From Prochlorococcus sp. AG-412-P08 (GTDB taxonomy: Bacteria > Cyanobacteriota > Cyanobacteriia > PCC-6307 > Cyanobiaceae): DNA of 64,000 nucleotides. A program made the position numbers and the translations under genes. Below are positions 46,861-57,122 of the stretch, piece after piece. The number at the start of each line of letters is the position of its first letter. The first letter of the stretch is position 1. The notes under the pieces were generated by a model that was given only the letters and a program-made list of their open reading frames with translations, did not search any database and was not told the origin of the DNA. The stretch is from contig QCLI01000006.1 of NCBI GenBank assembly GCA_003214695.1, forward strand, positions 1 to 64,000. The letters are read 5' to 3'.

Positions 46861-46890
46861 CTCTTAATACTTGATTAAGAGTCTTTTTTA
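46861..46890 (+). terminator. Terminator- or attenuator-like hairpin between atpE and the b' gene
   Basis: CTCTTAA (46861-46867) and TTAAGAG (46875-46881) form a perfect 7-bp stem with a 7-nt loop, followed by TCTTTTTT. Spacing is 91 bp after the atpE stop and 21 bp before the b' ATG. The stem is AT-rich, so termination would be partial; a processing or stability signal is also possible. Confidence 0.5.
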
Positions 46891-46910
46891 AACTCACGCT
46901 CGCCTGCTAA

Positions 46911-47372
46911 ATGACCAGCTTGCTTCTGTTTGGTGCTAGTGAGGGAGGTCTATTCGACTTTGATGCGACTCTGCCTCTTATGGCAGCTCAGGTTGTACTC
47001 CTCACCTACATTCTTAATGCTCTTTTCTTTAAACCTGTCGGTAAGGTTGTTGAAGAAAGAGAAGATTACGTTTTAACTAGTCGTACCGAGGCTAAGAAGA
47101 AGCTCGCTGAGGTTGAAAAGCTCGAGACTGATTTAAAAAATCAGCTAAAGGGTGCCCGCCAGGCTGCTCAAAAAGTTATTGCTGAAGCTGAAGATGATTC
47201 TGACAAGCTTTATAAGGAAGCTCTTTCTTTAGCTAACTCTGAGGCTAACGCTTCTAGAGAGAAAGTAAGAAGAGAGATTGATTCTCAACGTGAATCTGCT
47301 CTTAACCAGCTCAAGTCAGATGCTGACAGGCTTGGTGATTTGATTGTTCAAAAGTTATTGGCAGCTAAATGA
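46911..47372 (+). CDS. atpF2: ATP synthase subunit b'
   Basis: The divergent second stalk subunit b' is found in photosynthetic bacteria. In 153 residues there is one N-terminal membrane helix ([20 protein letters not shown]) followed by a long charged coiled coil. It overlaps the b gene by 4 nt (ATGA), consistent with b and b' being made in equal amounts for the heterodimeric stalk. In cyanobacterial naming this is often atpG. Confidence 0.95.
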   Translation: MTSLLLFGASEGGLFDFDATLPLMAAQVVLLTYILNALFFKPVGKVVEEREDYVLTSRTEAKKKLAEVEKLETDLKNQLKGARQAAQKVIAEAEDDSDKLYKEALSLANSEANASREKVRREIDSQRESALNQLKSDADRLGDLIVQKLLAAK

Positions 47373-47884
47373 ACTATTCACTGATTTTTGCAACCGAAGG
47401 ATTTGGATTAAATCTCAATTTATTTGAGACAAATTTACTTAATCTTGCTGTTGTTGTATTTGGTCTTTATAAATTTCTTCCTGGTTTCTTAGGCAGCATG
47501 CTTGAGAAACGTCGATCTTCAATATTGCAGGATCTTAAAGATGCTGAAGATCGTTTGGATGAGGCTTCTAATGCCCTTAAACAAGCAAAATTAGAACTTG
47601 CATCTGCTGAGAAGAAAGCTGACAAAATTAGAAGTGATTGTCAGGCTAGAGCAGAATCAATTCGCTTAGAGAGCGAAAAACGTACTGTCTTAGAAATGGC
47701 GAGAATAAAACAAGGTGCTGCTTCTGATCTCAACTTAGAAGCTTCAAGAGTAAGCAATCAACTTCGAAGAGAGGCTGCTGAATTAGCAATTGAAAAAGCC
47801 CTTTCTAGTCTTTCTGGAGAACTTGATGAAAAAGCACAAGACAAGTTTTTAAGGCAGTCAATTAAAAATATTGGAGACATTTAG
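47369..47884 (+). CDS. atpF: ATP synthase subunit b
   Basis: This 171-residue peripheral stalk subunit has one membrane helix at about residues 20-38 ([21 protein letters not shown]) and then a long heptad-rich helix ([18 protein letters not shown] and onward). It starts inside the b' stop and abuts atpH with no gap. Confidence 0.95.
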   Translation: MNYSLIFATEGFGLNLNLFETNLLNLAVVVFGLYKFLPGFLGSMLEKRRSSILQDLKDAEDRLDEASNALKQAKLELASAEKKADKIRSDCQARAESIRLESEKRTVLEMARIKQGAASDLNLEASRVSNQLRREAAELAIEKALSSLSGELDEKAQDKFLRQSIKNIGDI

Positions 47885-48433
47885 ATGCCATTACTTAATA
47901 ACATCACCACTCCATACGCAGAAGCATTCCTTCAAGTTGCTGAAAGCCGTAATGAAGTTGATCAGATAGTTGATCAGTCAAAGTCATTACTAGAGCTTTG
48001 GGATCAATCTCCAGAGTTTAGTGATGCTATGTCATCACCTGTTCTTGAAATCGAGAGTAAGAAAAAAGTTCTTGAGAAGATTTTTGCTAAAGAAGTTTCA
48101 CCTTCTTTGATGAACCTCTTGAAATTACTTGCTGATAGGCAGCGAATAGGTTACTTGAACTCTGTTCTCGAAAGGCTTCTTGAGCTTTATCGTGAACAAC
48201 GTAATATTGCTCTAGCAACAGTAACTTCAGCAATTGCATTAACTGAAGACCAGCAAGAAAAAATTCTTAAGACGGTACAATCAGTAGCTGGCACTGACAA
48301 TTTAGAATTAGATCTAAAAGTTGATCCTAACTTAATTGGTGGTTTTATTATCAATGTTGGGTCCAAGGTCATCGATGCAAGCCTTTCAGGACAGGTGCGT
48401 CGCTTGGGCCTTGCGCTTGGAAAGGTAAGCTAG
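47885..48433 (+). CDS. atpH: ATP synthase subunit delta
   Basis: The delta (OSCP-like) subunit links the peripheral stalk to the alpha3-beta3 head. It has 182 residues, with an N-terminal helical bundle (YAEAFLQVAESRNEVDQ) and the C-terminal signature DPNLIGGFIINVGSKVIDASLSGQVRRL. It starts directly after the atpF stop. In cyanobacterial naming it is atpD. Confidence 0.95.
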   Translation: MPLLNNITTPYAEAFLQVAESRNEVDQIVDQSKSLLELWDQSPEFSDAMSSPVLEIESKKKVLEKIFAKEVSPSLMNLLKLLADRQRIGYLNSVLERLLELYREQRNIALATVTSAIALTEDQQEKILKTVQSVAGTDNLELDLKVDPNLIGGFIINVGSKVIDASLSGQVRRLGLALGKVS

Positions 48434-48500
48434 CTCAATCAACTTTCTTCTTAATTCCTTCCCTTTCACCACTCCCTCACTTTAACTACATTCTCCTCCC

Positions 48501-50018
48501 ATGGTTTCTATACGTCCCGACGAAATTAGTTCAATCCTGAAAAAACAGATTGCTGATTATGACAAGTCAGTTTCAGTCAGCAATGTAGGTACTGTTCTCC
48601 AAATTGGTGATGGAATCGCAAGAGTTTATGGCTTGCAAAAAGCTATGGCTGGCGAATTAGTTGAATTTGAGGATGGGACTGAAGGAATTGCTCTGAACTT
48701 AGAGGATGACAATGTTGGGGTAGTTCTAATGGGAGAAGCCCTTGGAGTTCAAGAGGGAAGTACTGTTAAGGCAACTGGGAAGATTGCTTCTGTTCCTGTT
48801 GGTGATGCAATGTTAGGGAGGGTTGTTAACTCTCTTGGTCAACCAGTAGATGGTAGTGGAGAAATTGCCACCAGTGATTCTCGTTTGATTGAGTCAATTG
48901 CCCCTGGGATCATTAAAAGGAAATCGGTTCATGAGCCGATGCAAACTGGCATAACCTCTATCGATGCAATGATCCCTATCGGAAGAGGACAGAGAGAGTT
49001 GATTATTGGTGATCGCCAAACAGGGAAGACAGCTATTGCTATTGATACGATTATCAATCAAAAAGGACAAGATGTTGTTTGTGTGTATGTAGCGGTTGGT
49101 CAGAAGTCAGCTTCAGTTGCACAAGTTGTTGAGGTCTTACGGGAAAAGGGTGCGTTGGATTACACAATTGTTGTAAATGCAAGTGCTTCAGAAGCAGCAG
49201 CTTTGCAATATTTAGCACCTTATACAGGGGCAGCGATTGCTGAGCATTTTATGTATCAAGGAAAGGCGACATTGGTTATTTACGATGATTTAACTAAACA
49301 GGCTCAGGCTTATCGTCAAATGTCGCTATTACTTCGTCGTCCACCAGGACGTGAGGCTTACCCTGGGGATGTTTTTTATTGCCATAGTCGTTTACTTGAA
49401 AGAGCAGCGAAGCTTTCTGATGCAATGGGTAGTGGCTCAATGACAGCACTACCAATAATTGAAACTCAGGCTGGAGATGTATCTGCCTATATCCCTACCA
49501 ATGTTATTTCTATTACTGATGGTCAAATCTTCTTAAGTGCAGACCTATTTAACTCTGGCTTGAGACCAGCTATTAATGTTGGTATTTCTGTGAGTCGTGT
49601 TGGTGGAGCAGCTCAAACCAAAGCTATTAAGAAAATTGCTGGTACTTTGAAACTTGAATTGGCTCAATTTGATGAGCTTGCTGCATTCTCACAATTTGCC
49701 TCAGATTTGGATGAAGCTACTCAGCAACAGCTTGCAAGAGGAACACGTTTAAGAGAACTTCTCAAACAAGCACAGTTTGCACCTTTAAATCTTGCTGAGC
49801 AGGTTGCTGTAGTTTATGCAGGGGTCAAAGGGTTAATCGACGAAGTACCAGTAGATGAAGTGACAAAATTTGCGTCTGAACTTCGTGAATATCTCAAAAC
49901 CAGCAAGCCTGAGTATATCTCTAAACTCCTTTCTGAGAAAAAGCTCAGTGATGAGCTTGAATCAGTCCTTAAAGAGTCAATAAACGAGGTGAAATCCTCG
50001 ATGTTGGCATCTGCTTAA
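48501..50018 (+). CDS. atpA: ATP synthase subunit alpha
   Basis: This is the 505-residue non-catalytic nucleotide-binding subunit of F1. The Walker A loop is [11 protein letters not shown], and [17 protein letters not shown] and [17 protein letters not shown] (with the arginine finger) follow. It is separated from atpH by a 67-bp pyrimidine-rich spacer on the plus strand with no stable hairpin, and from the gamma gene by 30 bp. Confidence 0.98.
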   Translation: MVSIRPDEISSILKKQIADYDKSVSVSNVGTVLQIGDGIARVYGLQKAMAGELVEFEDGTEGIALNLEDDNVGVVLMGEALGVQEGSTVKATGKIASVPVGDAMLGRVVNSLGQPVDGSGEIATSDSRLIESIAPGIIKRKSVHEPMQTGITSIDAMIPIGRGQRELIIGDRQTGKTAIAIDTIINQKGQDVVCVYVAVGQKSASVAQVVEVLREKGALDYTIVVNASASEAAALQYLAPYTGAAIAEHFMYQGKATLVIYDDLTKQAQAYRQMSLLLRRPPGREAYPGDVFYCHSRLLERAAKLSDAMGSGSMTALPIIETQAGDVSAYIPTNVISITDGQIFLSADLFNSGLRPAINVGISVSRVGGAAQTKAIKKIAGTLKLELAQFDELAAFSQFASDLDEATQQQLARGTRLRELLKQAQFAPLNLAEQVAVVYAGVKGLIDEVPVDEVTKFASELREYLKTSKPEYISKLLSEKKLSDELESVLKESINEVKSSMLASA

Positions 50019-50048
50019 CCCTAAGGCTATCCAGGAGATTTTTATTAA

Positions 50049-50999
50049 ATGGCAAACCTAAAGGACATTCGAGACAGAATTGTTTCTGTGAAGAACACTC
50101 GTAAGATTACTGAGGCAATGCGTTTGGTTGCAGCAGCTAAGGTAAGACGTGCCCAGGAGCAAGTGCTGCGAAGTCGTCCTTTTGCTGATCGCTTGGCAAG
50201 AGTTCTTGAAAACATACAGTCACGTATGCAGTTTGAAGCGGCTGACTCTCCACTTCTTAAAAAACGTGAGGTTAAAAAAGTTACTTTGCTTGCAGTGACT
50301 GGGGACAGAGGGCTTTGCGGTGGTTACAACACTAATGTGATCAAGCAAACAGAGCAGCGTTATCAAGAACTGCAAAGACAGGGATTTGAAACTAACTTGG
50401 TACTAATTGGTCGAAAAGCTATTACTTATTTTAAGAATAGAAGTAGTCAGTACATTATTAGTGCTTCCTTTCAAGGACTTGAGCAAGTCCCAACAGCTAT
50501 AGATGCTGAGGAGGCGACTAGTGAAGTCTTGTCAGAGTTTCTTTCAGAAAGTACTGATCGGGTAGAGATTATTTATACAAAGTTTATTAGTCTTGTAAGT
50601 TGTAATCCAGTTATCCAGACGCTTCTCCCTCTTGATCCTCAGGGGATTGCTCAAGAAGATGACGAGATTTTTAGAATTACAACTAAAGACAGTCGCCTCG
50701 TTATAGAAAAGGATTTAGCGCCTCCAAATGAAGAGCCCAAGTTACCTTCTGATGTTGTATTTGAACAAAGTCCAGATGATTTATTGAACTCTCTTTTGCC
50801 CTTATATTTGCAGAACCAACTTCTTAGAGCGTTGCAAGAAGCAGCAGCTTCTGAATTAGCAAGTCGCATGACTGCAATGAATAACGCTAGTGACAATGCA
50901 AAGGAATTAGCTAAAACCCTAAGCCTCACATATAATAAAGCACGCCAAGCAGCAATTACTCAAGAGATTCTTGAAGTTGTTGGTGGATCAAATGCATAA
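50049..50999 (+). CDS. atpG: ATP synthase subunit gamma
   Basis: Gamma is the central rotor shaft. The 316-residue protein has the N-terminal helix ([22 protein letters not shown]), [11 protein letters not shown], and the C-terminal helix [17 protein letters not shown]. An insertion near residues 200-245 ([19 protein letters not shown]) is the cyanobacterial/chloroplast-type loop, lacking the redox cysteine pair of chloroplasts. It is the last F1 gene of this cluster. Confidence 0.96.
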   Translation: MANLKDIRDRIVSVKNTRKITEAMRLVAAAKVRRAQEQVLRSRPFADRLARVLENIQSRMQFEAADSPLLKKREVKKVTLLAVTGDRGLCGGYNTNVIKQTEQRYQELQRQGFETNLVLIGRKAITYFKNRSSQYIISASFQGLEQVPTAIDAEEATSEVLSEFLSESTDRVEIIYTKFISLVSCNPVIQTLLPLDPQGIAQEDDEIFRITTKDSRLVIEKDLAPPNEEPKLPSDVVFEQSPDDLLNSLLPLYLQNQLLRALQEAAASELASRMTAMNNASDNAKELAKTLSLTYNKARQAAITQEILEVVGGSNA

Positions 51000-51025
51000 T
51001 ATAAGAGTTTAAAGTAGGAGTAGAT

Positions 51026-51220
51026 GTGAGACTTAAGTCTCTTGAATTAAAACTTGACTGGCCAGAGACAGTAGTGATTCAAGATCTTCGTAGCTATGTA
51101 GTAGAGGAATTAAGGAAGTTTGGAGATCCCATTCGATGGGCTATTACAAGTATTTCTGCTTCTTCTGAACCTGGCTGTATCCGACAATTAAATATTGAAG
51201 CTGTTGTCAGAATTACTTAA
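51026..51220 (+). CDS. Small hypothetical protein (64 aa)
   Basis: This 64-residue frame starts at GTG 51026 and is preceded by AGGAG 8 nt away. It predicts a beta-alpha-beta fold (LKSLELKLDWPETVVIQ, LRSYVVEELRKFGDPIRWAITSI, RQLNIEAVVRIT). It is 26 bp after atpG and just before the DUF3326 gene, so it probably rides on the atp transcript. I do not recognise the family. Confidence 0.65.
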   Translation: MRLKSLELKLDWPETVVIQDLRSYVVEELRKFGDPIRWAITSISASSEPGCIRQLNIEAVVRIT

Positions 51221-51224
51221 ACAA

Positions 51225-52325
51225 GTGAATCTTTCCACACCATTCCCAACTCTCTTGCTAATTCCTACAGGGATTGGTTGTGAAGTTGGAGGTTTTGCAG
51301 GTGATGCTATTCCATTTGCCCGCTTGCTTGCAGCGGCAAGTGGGTGTTTGATTACGCATCCTAATGTAATGAATGGAGCTTCTCTTTATTGGAATGATAA
51401 GCGAATCCAATATGTTGAAGGTTTCTCTATTGATCGATTTGCATGCGGTGATCTTTTATTGCGGCCTTCTATTAGCCAAAAAGTAGGTGTATTAATCGAT
51501 GCAGGTTTAGAACCAGACATTCTTCAGAGACATATACAAGTAATTGATGGTTGTCGTGCAACCTTGGGCCTTGATATTGGCCCAGTAACTCTGACAGAAA
51601 CTCCTTTAGAGATATCTACTACGACATCAATAAGTGGAGCTAGTTGGGGTGAACTCACTAGCTTAGAACCATTGTTAAGGGCAGGAGAGAGATTGAAAGA
51701 AGAAGGTGCAACTGCTATAGCTGTTGTTACTAGATTCCCTGATGACATAGAGCCAAAAGGCTTAGATGCCTATCGACAAGGTAAAGGAGTGGATCTGATG
51801 TCAGGTTGTGAGGCTGTGATCAGTCATGTATTGGTTCATCATTTATGCATTCCATGTGCTCATGCTCCTGCATTAGCCCCAGTAGAAATGGAAACTTGCT
51901 TAGATCCTCGTGTTGCAGGAGAAGAATTGGGGCATACATTCTTACCATGTGTTTTAGTTGGACTAAGTCGTGCACCTGATCTGGTCAAGCTTGACGTTTT
52001 AAAACAAACTACTCTTTTAGATCGTTCAGACTTGATCAGCATTGAAAAGCTTGGGGCTGCAATTGCTCCGCAGTGTGCGTTAGGTGGAGAAGCTGTTTTA
52101 GGGTGTATTGAGAGGGGTATTCCTCTTATTGTTGTTTCAAATCCAGGGATTTCGAAAGTTGATTTGGAAGCTTTAGGCGTAAGAGTTGGAGACAATATTG
52201 ATAGAAGCATGAGTGTGTTTATTGCTTCTAACTATTTGGAGGCGGCTGGACTTTTATTTGCATTGAGAGAAGGCATTTCTATTTCTTCTTTAAACCGACC
52301 AATTGAAAGAGTATCTTTGACATAG
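51225..52325 (+). CDS. DUF3326 protein
   Basis: This 366-residue cyanobacterial/plastid DUF3326 protein is read from GTG 51225, 4 bp after the previous stop. A TTG at 51195 would lengthen it but overlap the neighbour. Typical text is LLLIPTGIGCEVGGFAGDAIPFARLLAAASG, THPNVMNGASLYW and DVVHHL-like His-rich VLVHHLCIPCAHAPAL. It is soluble with no known activity. It converges on ald with 6 bp between the stops. Confidence 0.85.
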   Translation: MNLSTPFPTLLLIPTGIGCEVGGFAGDAIPFARLLAAASGCLITHPNVMNGASLYWNDKRIQYVEGFSIDRFACGDLLLRPSISQKVGVLIDAGLEPDILQRHIQVIDGCRATLGLDIGPVTLTETPLEISTTTSISGASWGELTSLEPLLRAGERLKEEGATAIAVVTRFPDDIEPKGLDAYRQGKGVDLMSGCEAVISHVLVHHLCIPCAHAPALAPVEMETCLDPRVAGEELGHTFLPCVLVGLSRAPDLVKLDVLKQTTLLDRSDLISIEKLGAAIAPQCALGGEAVLGCIERGIPLIVVSNPGISKVDLEALGVRVGDNIDRSMSVFIASNYLEAAGLLFALREGISISSLNRPIERVSLT

Positions 52326-52331
52326 GCTTTT

Positions 52332-53471
52332 TCAATTCAGGCATGCCATTGGATGCCTTGGCTGGATACCAAGAGCTTTTGCTACTCCTGGATGGCAAAC
52401 TGACCCCCCTATTGTATTAAGTCCAGAAACAATCTCTGGACGTTCAGTAAGTGCACCCTCTAGTCCTCGACCTGCAATTCCTAGAATATATGGCAGGGTA
52501 ACACTTACTAACGCTTCAGTTGATGTAAATGGAACAGCACCAGGCATATTGCTGACTGCATAATGCTGAATGCCTTTAATATTTATTGTAGGTTTAGTGT
52601 GAGTAGTCTCAAGACTTGTAGCAATACAGCCACCTTGATCGATTGATACATCTACAATAACTGAGTTGAGTTTCATTTGAGAAACCATACTTTCATCTAC
52701 TAGTGTTGGTGCTCTGCCACCTGGGTTGAGTACAGCACCAATAACTAGATCAGCTGACGGTATGAGTCTTTCGAGGAGTCCCCTACTGCTTACTATGCTT
52801 TCTAATCGACCTCGTCGATGAGCCTCAAGTTTACGTAGTCGTTCTGGTGATCTATCTAGTAGCATTACCTCTGCATCCATAGCAGCTGCTAACCTAGCCG
52901 CATTCCATCCTACTGTTCCTGCCCCTAGCACAATAACTCTTGCAGGCCTGACTCCAGTACATCCTCCAATAAGAATTCCCCTGCCTCCGTGAGGCTTCTC
53001 CAGTAAATGTGCACCCACTTGGGCTGCCAGCCTACCAGCGATTTCACTCATAGGAGCAAGTAAGGGTAACGTCCCATCTTCCATTTGCACTGTCTCATAA
53101 CCTATGCTGGTTGTACCTGCTTTTAACAAAGCTTCTCCAACTTTTGGATATGCTGCCAAATGCAGATATGTTAATAGAACCATATCTTCTCTGAGTAACT
53201 TATATTCTTCTTCTTGAGGCTCTTTTACTTTGACGACAAGATGAGCCGACCAGGCTCCATTACGATCAACAATGGTGGCGCCTGCTTCAGCAAAGGAGTT
53301 GTCAGCAATCCCTACTCCCTGACCTGCCTCTGATTGCACTCTTACCTCAAGCCCTTGGTTTACAAGCTCCTTTACACCGTCAGGAGTAATGGCAACTCTA
53401 AGTTCATCTGATTTGATTTCTTTAGGGATGCCAATACTTGAAATTGGTGCTGATAAGACTGATGAGGACAT
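52332..53471 (-). CDS. ald: Alanine dehydrogenase
   Basis: This NAD-dependent enzyme interconverts alanine and pyruvate plus ammonia. The 379-residue protein has the N-terminal IGIPKEIKSDELRVAITPDGV, the substrate-binding Lys in VVKVKEPQEEEY, YLHLAAYP (catalytic His), and the nucleotide-binding VIVLGAGTVGWNAARLA, ending CHPGVAKALG. Start is ATG. It is 53 bp downstream of nadE on the same strand and may be on the same transcript. Confidence 0.95.
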   Translation of the reverse strand: MSSSVLSAPISSIGIPKEIKSDELRVAITPDGVKELVNQGLEVRVQSEAGQGVGIADNSFAEAGATIVDRNGAWSAHLVVKVKEPQEEEYKLLREDMVLLTYLHLAAYPKVGEALLKAGTTSIGYETVQMEDGTLPLLAPMSEIAGRLAAQVGAHLLEKPHGGRGILIGGCTGVRPARVIVLGAGTVGWNAARLAAAMDAEVMLLDRSPERLRKLEAHRRGRLESIVSSRGLLERLIPSADLVIGAVLNPGGRAPTLVDESMVSQMKLNSVIVDVSIDQGGCIATSLETTHTKPTINIKGIQHYAVSNMPGAVPFTSTEALVSVTLPYILGIAGRGLEGALTERPEIVSGLNTIGGSVCHPGVAKALGIQPRHPMACLN

Positions 53472-53524
53472 GTAAGTTTTTTAGAGAGAATTCCTTTCGG
53501 TTTGATTTTTTAGTTTATTTCCTA

Positions 53525-55219
53525 TTATGTTGATGCAATAGGTTTTCTCCAACCACTACCAAATGCTTGGTCACTTACTTTTAACACGGGAGGAGCCTGG
53601 CGCCTTTTAAATTCAGCTTGTTTGAACAACTTCTGGACTCTTTGTCTTAAATCTGTCCCATGTTCTTGGTTGGAAATTGATGTTTGTTGATCTTGTTTTT
53701 CGATTAGCTCTTTAAGGATTGGATCAAGAATTTCATAGTCAGGTATTGAGTCACTGTCAAATTGATTCGGACTCAGTTCTGCGCTAGGAGGTTTTGTTCG
53801 AATTGAGTTACCTACAAGAGCTCCACTGCTTGGGAGCTTTAAGGACCTTCTGCATTGAGAAGCCTTGTCGCTATCAAGCCAGTTACATAGCTTGAAGACG
53901 CTGGTTTTATAGAGGTCTCCTATGACAGAGAGACCACCATTCATATCACCATAGAGTGTGCAGTATCCAACAGCATACTCTGACTTGTTACCTGTCGATA
54001 AAAGTAGATGCTTTTGATTATTTGCTATTGCCATTAGAAGGGTCCCTCTGATTCGTGCTTGAAGATTTTCAGCAGTTAACCCTTGAGGGAGTTCTCCTAG
54101 GGGCACTTTAAGGCTTTGGTCATAACTATGCATTAATGCTGTGATGGGTATTATCTCTGTGGGAAGGCCTAGCTTTTTAGCAAGCTCTTTGGCATCTTGA
54201 ACAGAGCTTGCTGAACTCCATGGTGATGGCATTAGTACCCCTAAGACATTCTCTGCACCAAGAGCAGCACAGGCAATAATTGCCACTAATGCAGAGTCAA
54301 TCCCACCACTTAAGCCTAGCACTACACTCTTGAATCCACACTTCTCAACGTAATCACGTAAGCCTAGTACTAATGCATTTAGAAGTAATTCTTCTGTATC
54401 TGGGATAGCTAGAGAGGAAGCTTCTTTTGTATAGCTATAGTCCCAGAAGGTAACCGATTCTTTACATAAAGGAAGCGAAAAAGTTGTTAGACCTTCGTGA
54501 TTAGTGATAAAACTCGAACCATCAAAGATCAATTCATCGTTCCCACCGACTTGATTGAGATATATAACTGGACAGTTAAGACGCTTAGCAGCTTCCCCTG
54601 CTATTTGTTGACGTATTAATCTTTTAGTATAAGTAAACGGGGAAGCCGATAGATTTAAAAGTAGATCTATCTTTCTCGTAGCAAGACTAGCTATTGGATC
54701 TGGTCCAAGTAAACGTTGGCCTTGAATCTTTTCCTCCACCCATATGTCCTCACAAATTGTCAACCCAATTTGCCATGTCTTGCCTTCAATCTCAAAATCC
54801 ATGTATCCAGAACTATCTGAAGGCCTAAAATATCGCTTTTCATCAAATACGTCATAGGTAGGGAGCAATTGTTTCCTGCATACGATCTCCCATCCATTTC
54901 TAGTGATAAGTGCAATTGAATTGAATAGGCGTGGAATTTGGGGATCAGGTGTTGGTTCTGCTACTCCAACTAAAACGGCTAAGTGAGTTGCATGACTATT
55001 AATATGAGCTGAAATCTTCTCTAAAAATACCCATTGCCTATTTACAAGCTGTTGATTAAATAGTAAGTCTCTTGGAGGATAGCCCAATAGTGAGAGCTCA
55101 GGTGTGATTACAAGGTCTGCATTGTTCTTATTAGCCTTTGTGCAGGTGTTGATGATTTTTGCACAGTTACCTTTTAAATCACCAATTAGAGGATTTAGTT
55201 GTGCAAGGCAAAGTTTCAT
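53525..55219 (-). CDS. nadE: NAD+ synthase (glutamine-hydrolysing)
   Basis: NadE amidates NaAD to NAD. The 564 residues have an N-terminal nitrilase-like glutaminase domain (TPELSLLGYPPRDLLF, then LTICEDIWVEEK with the catalytic Cys) and a C-terminal synthetase domain with the PP-loop LGLSGGIDSALVA and LLSTGNKSEYAVGYCTLYGDMNG. It follows nadD by 8 bp, so the last two steps of NAD synthesis are encoded together. Confidence 0.96.
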   Translation of the reverse strand: MKLCLAQLNPLIGDLKGNCAKIINTCTKANKNNADLVITPELSLLGYPPRDLLFNQQLVNRQWVFLEKISAHINSHATHLAVLVGVAEPTPDPQIPRLFNSIALITRNGWEIVCRKQLLPTYDVFDEKRYFRPSDSSGYMDFEIEGKTWQIGLTICEDIWVEEKIQGQRLLGPDPIASLATRKIDLLLNLSASPFTYTKRLIRQQIAGEAAKRLNCPVIYLNQVGGNDELIFDGSSFITNHEGLTTFSLPLCKESVTFWDYSYTKEASSLAIPDTEELLLNALVLGLRDYVEKCGFKSVVLGLSGGIDSALVAIIACAALGAENVLGVLMPSPWSSASSVQDAKELAKKLGLPTEIIPITALMHSYDQSLKVPLGELPQGLTAENLQARIRGTLLMAIANNQKHLLLSTGNKSEYAVGYCTLYGDMNGGLSVIGDLYKTSVFKLCNWLDSDKASQCRRSLKLPSSGALVGNSIRTKPPSAELSPNQFDSDSIPDYEILDPILKELIEKQDQQTSISNQEHGTDLRQRVQKLFKQAEFKRRQAPPVLKVSDQAFGSGWRKPIAST

Positions 55220-55227
55220 TATTGTTT

Positions 55228-55806
55228 TTAGAAAATACCATAGAGATTCTTTTCTTTAAGAATTGGTAGAATTGCCTTTGGTATATAAGAAAGGTGTGGG
55301 TTAGAATGGATTGCAGAACTAGCTGCAGCTGGAATATCTAATGGTAATACAGTAACCTTCCCACCCATCTTTGTGATTACCTGTAATTCATTACTATTTA
55401 TTGGCCAACCTAGACGAGGGACAACCCCAATCCCTGCTTCCCTAAGTACCTTTTTGGCTTCGAACCAATTTGGTAGAGACTTCACTAGATCACTACCTAT
55501 AATTAACATGAGACTTTTACCTGGCCAATAACCTTTTGCTTGTTCTAGAGTCATTAGGGCCCATTGACTACTTAATTCTTGCCTTAGCTGTAGGTTTGGG
55601 AGATTAATAGCCTCTACTAAAGTACTCAGAAGTTCATGGCGTTGATCAAGCGATGCTCTGTGCTTCTTCTCAGGGTTATTGCTGGCCCAAGTCACAACAG
55701 TTGGGAAAAGCTTGCTTAGGCCAATCAAGATAGCTTTATGACCAGTAGTAGGAGGATCGGCACTTGTCCCAAGTAAAGCTATGGAACTATAGATTGTTCT
55801 TTTCAT
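55228..55806 (-). CDS. nadD: Nicotinate-nucleotide adenylyltransferase
   Basis: NadD makes NaAD from NaMN and ATP. The 192-residue protein shows the nucleotidyltransferase motif ALLGTSADPPTTGHKAIL, a cyanobacterial variant of GGTFDPxHxGH with Thr in place of the first His, and LMLIIGSDLVKSLPNW. The C-terminal ISSTxIR motif is replaced by IPAAASSAIHS. It overlaps the GTPase gene by 4 nt and precedes nadE. Confidence 0.9.
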   Translation of the reverse strand: MKRTIYSSIALLGTSADPPTTGHKAILIGLSKLFPTVVTWASNNPEKKHRASLDQRHELLSTLVEAINLPNLQLRQELSSQWALMTLEQAKGYWPGKSLMLIIGSDLVKSLPNWFEAKKVLREAGIGVVPRLGWPINSNELQVITKMGGKVTVLPLDIPAAASSAIHSNPHLSYIPKAILPILKEKNLYGIF

Positions 55807-57122
55807 GGCAAGAGAGCTTTGTCAAAGCTCTTCTTATTACTATTCATGTCCCAATTTAAGAGATATTGACTCATCTGAGAATTTGTTCTAGTAAGCTTTC
55901 TGAGAATAGATGTTGGATTTGGAACCGATCTATAGCTATTATAGAGTAGCTCTTCTGCTGCTAACCGCCCAGTGATCTTTGTCGTATGAATAGCAACAGC
56001 TGCTTGAGCCAGGGCAACTGGTGCAGAGGATATAAGGCTTACGCCCCCTGTGAAGGGAGATGCTAGAAATAAAAGGTGCTGTATTACTGACAAGGTGCAT
56101 TGAATACCAAGTTGTACTCCACCGAGCAAACTATTGTGCATAGATAATTTTTGAAGGAGCTTCCTTGCGGAAGCCCCTTTTAATTCGAACCCATAGATTT
56201 TACTTAGTTGAATCACGAGTGCCGTATCTAAAGCTAATCCTGCTGCAAGATCAAATATTAATATAGGGTTTGCAGCAACGCCAGATGCTTTCAAAGTTGC
56301 AAATTTGCCAATAAGACCTTGTACTTCGGACTGTCTTCTCTTGAGTCGACCACTCTTAAGAGAAAGATGAAAAGAGTCAGCTTGCCTCAAAGTATTAAGT
56401 GTGAGAAGAGTATCTCCTTGTTTCTCTAAAATATTGAGCAATGTATTTTTAAGAGAATATACATCTGATTCACATTCTTGGCTGTGGATCCGTCCATTTG
56501 AATATATCTTCGCTTTTCGTGGTGCTGCTGATATAGTCTCAATTGTTATGCTTTTAGCTATATTTGGTAGACGACTTTTAATACTTTGGACAAGTTTCTC
56601 TATTTCATTTGACTCCCATTGATCACATCTATTTAAAATTAACAAAACTGGCTTACCATTATTAATAAGTGTTTGCAAAGCATTAATCTCGACACTAGTT
56701 ATATCGCTGTCAAGAATTAACAAAACCAAGTCGGAATGAAGAGCAACTTCTAAAGCAAGACAATCTCTCTCAGGTGAAGCAATTTCATTTATCCCTGGGG
56801 TGTCTACTAATTCAATTGACTTTAGATTTGTAATAGAGTGATTCCATTGGATTCCTTTGGCTTCCCGAGTAAAGCCATGTGCAATATCAGTAGCAAAAAC
56901 TTTTTTTCCAAATAACGCATTCAGTAGGCTTGATTTTCCAACGCCTACTCGACCAAAAGCAGCTATCCTTGCATGCCTATTCTCTAATCGATATATCTGT
57001 TTGCTTAGTGCCTGAATTTCTCCCCCAAAGTGTACTTTTTCTAGTGGGCTTAGATCTAGGCACTCTTTCCACTCTTTGAGTAAAGCGCTATAAGCTCTCC
57101 CCTTGGGTTGCGAACGCATCAT
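55803..57122 (-). CDS. Era-like GTPase with C-terminal membrane segment
   Basis: This 439-residue protein starts at ATG 57122, which overlaps the previous stop as ATGA; an upstream TTG would add 7 residues. The G domain has GRVGVGKSSLLNALFG (G1), a Thr in the G2 region, LVDTPGINE (G3) and LNRCDQWE (G4). A hydrophobic C-terminal region (about 280-400, AAGLALDTALVIQL and LLFLASPFTGGVSLISSAPVAL) resembles DUF697-type GTPases. The cellular role is unknown. It is between the CNNM gene and nadD. Confidence 0.85.
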   Translation of the reverse strand: MMRSQPKGRAYSALLKEWKECLDLSPLEKVHFGGEIQALSKQIYRLENRHARIAAFGRVGVGKSSLLNALFGKKVFATDIAHGFTREAKGIQWNHSITNLKSIELVDTPGINEIASPERDCLALEVALHSDLVLLILDSDITSVEINALQTLINNGKPVLLILNRCDQWESNEIEKLVQSIKSRLPNIAKSITIETISAAPRKAKIYSNGRIHSQECESDVYSLKNTLLNILEKQGDTLLTLNTLRQADSFHLSLKSGRLKRRQSEVQGLIGKFATLKASGVAANPILIFDLAAGLALDTALVIQLSKIYGFELKGASARKLLQKLSMHNSLLGGVQLGIQCTLSVIQHLLFLASPFTGGVSLISSAPVALAQAAVAIHTTKITGRLAAEELLYNSYRSVPNPTSILRKLTRTNSQMSQYLLNWDMNSNKKSFDKALLP

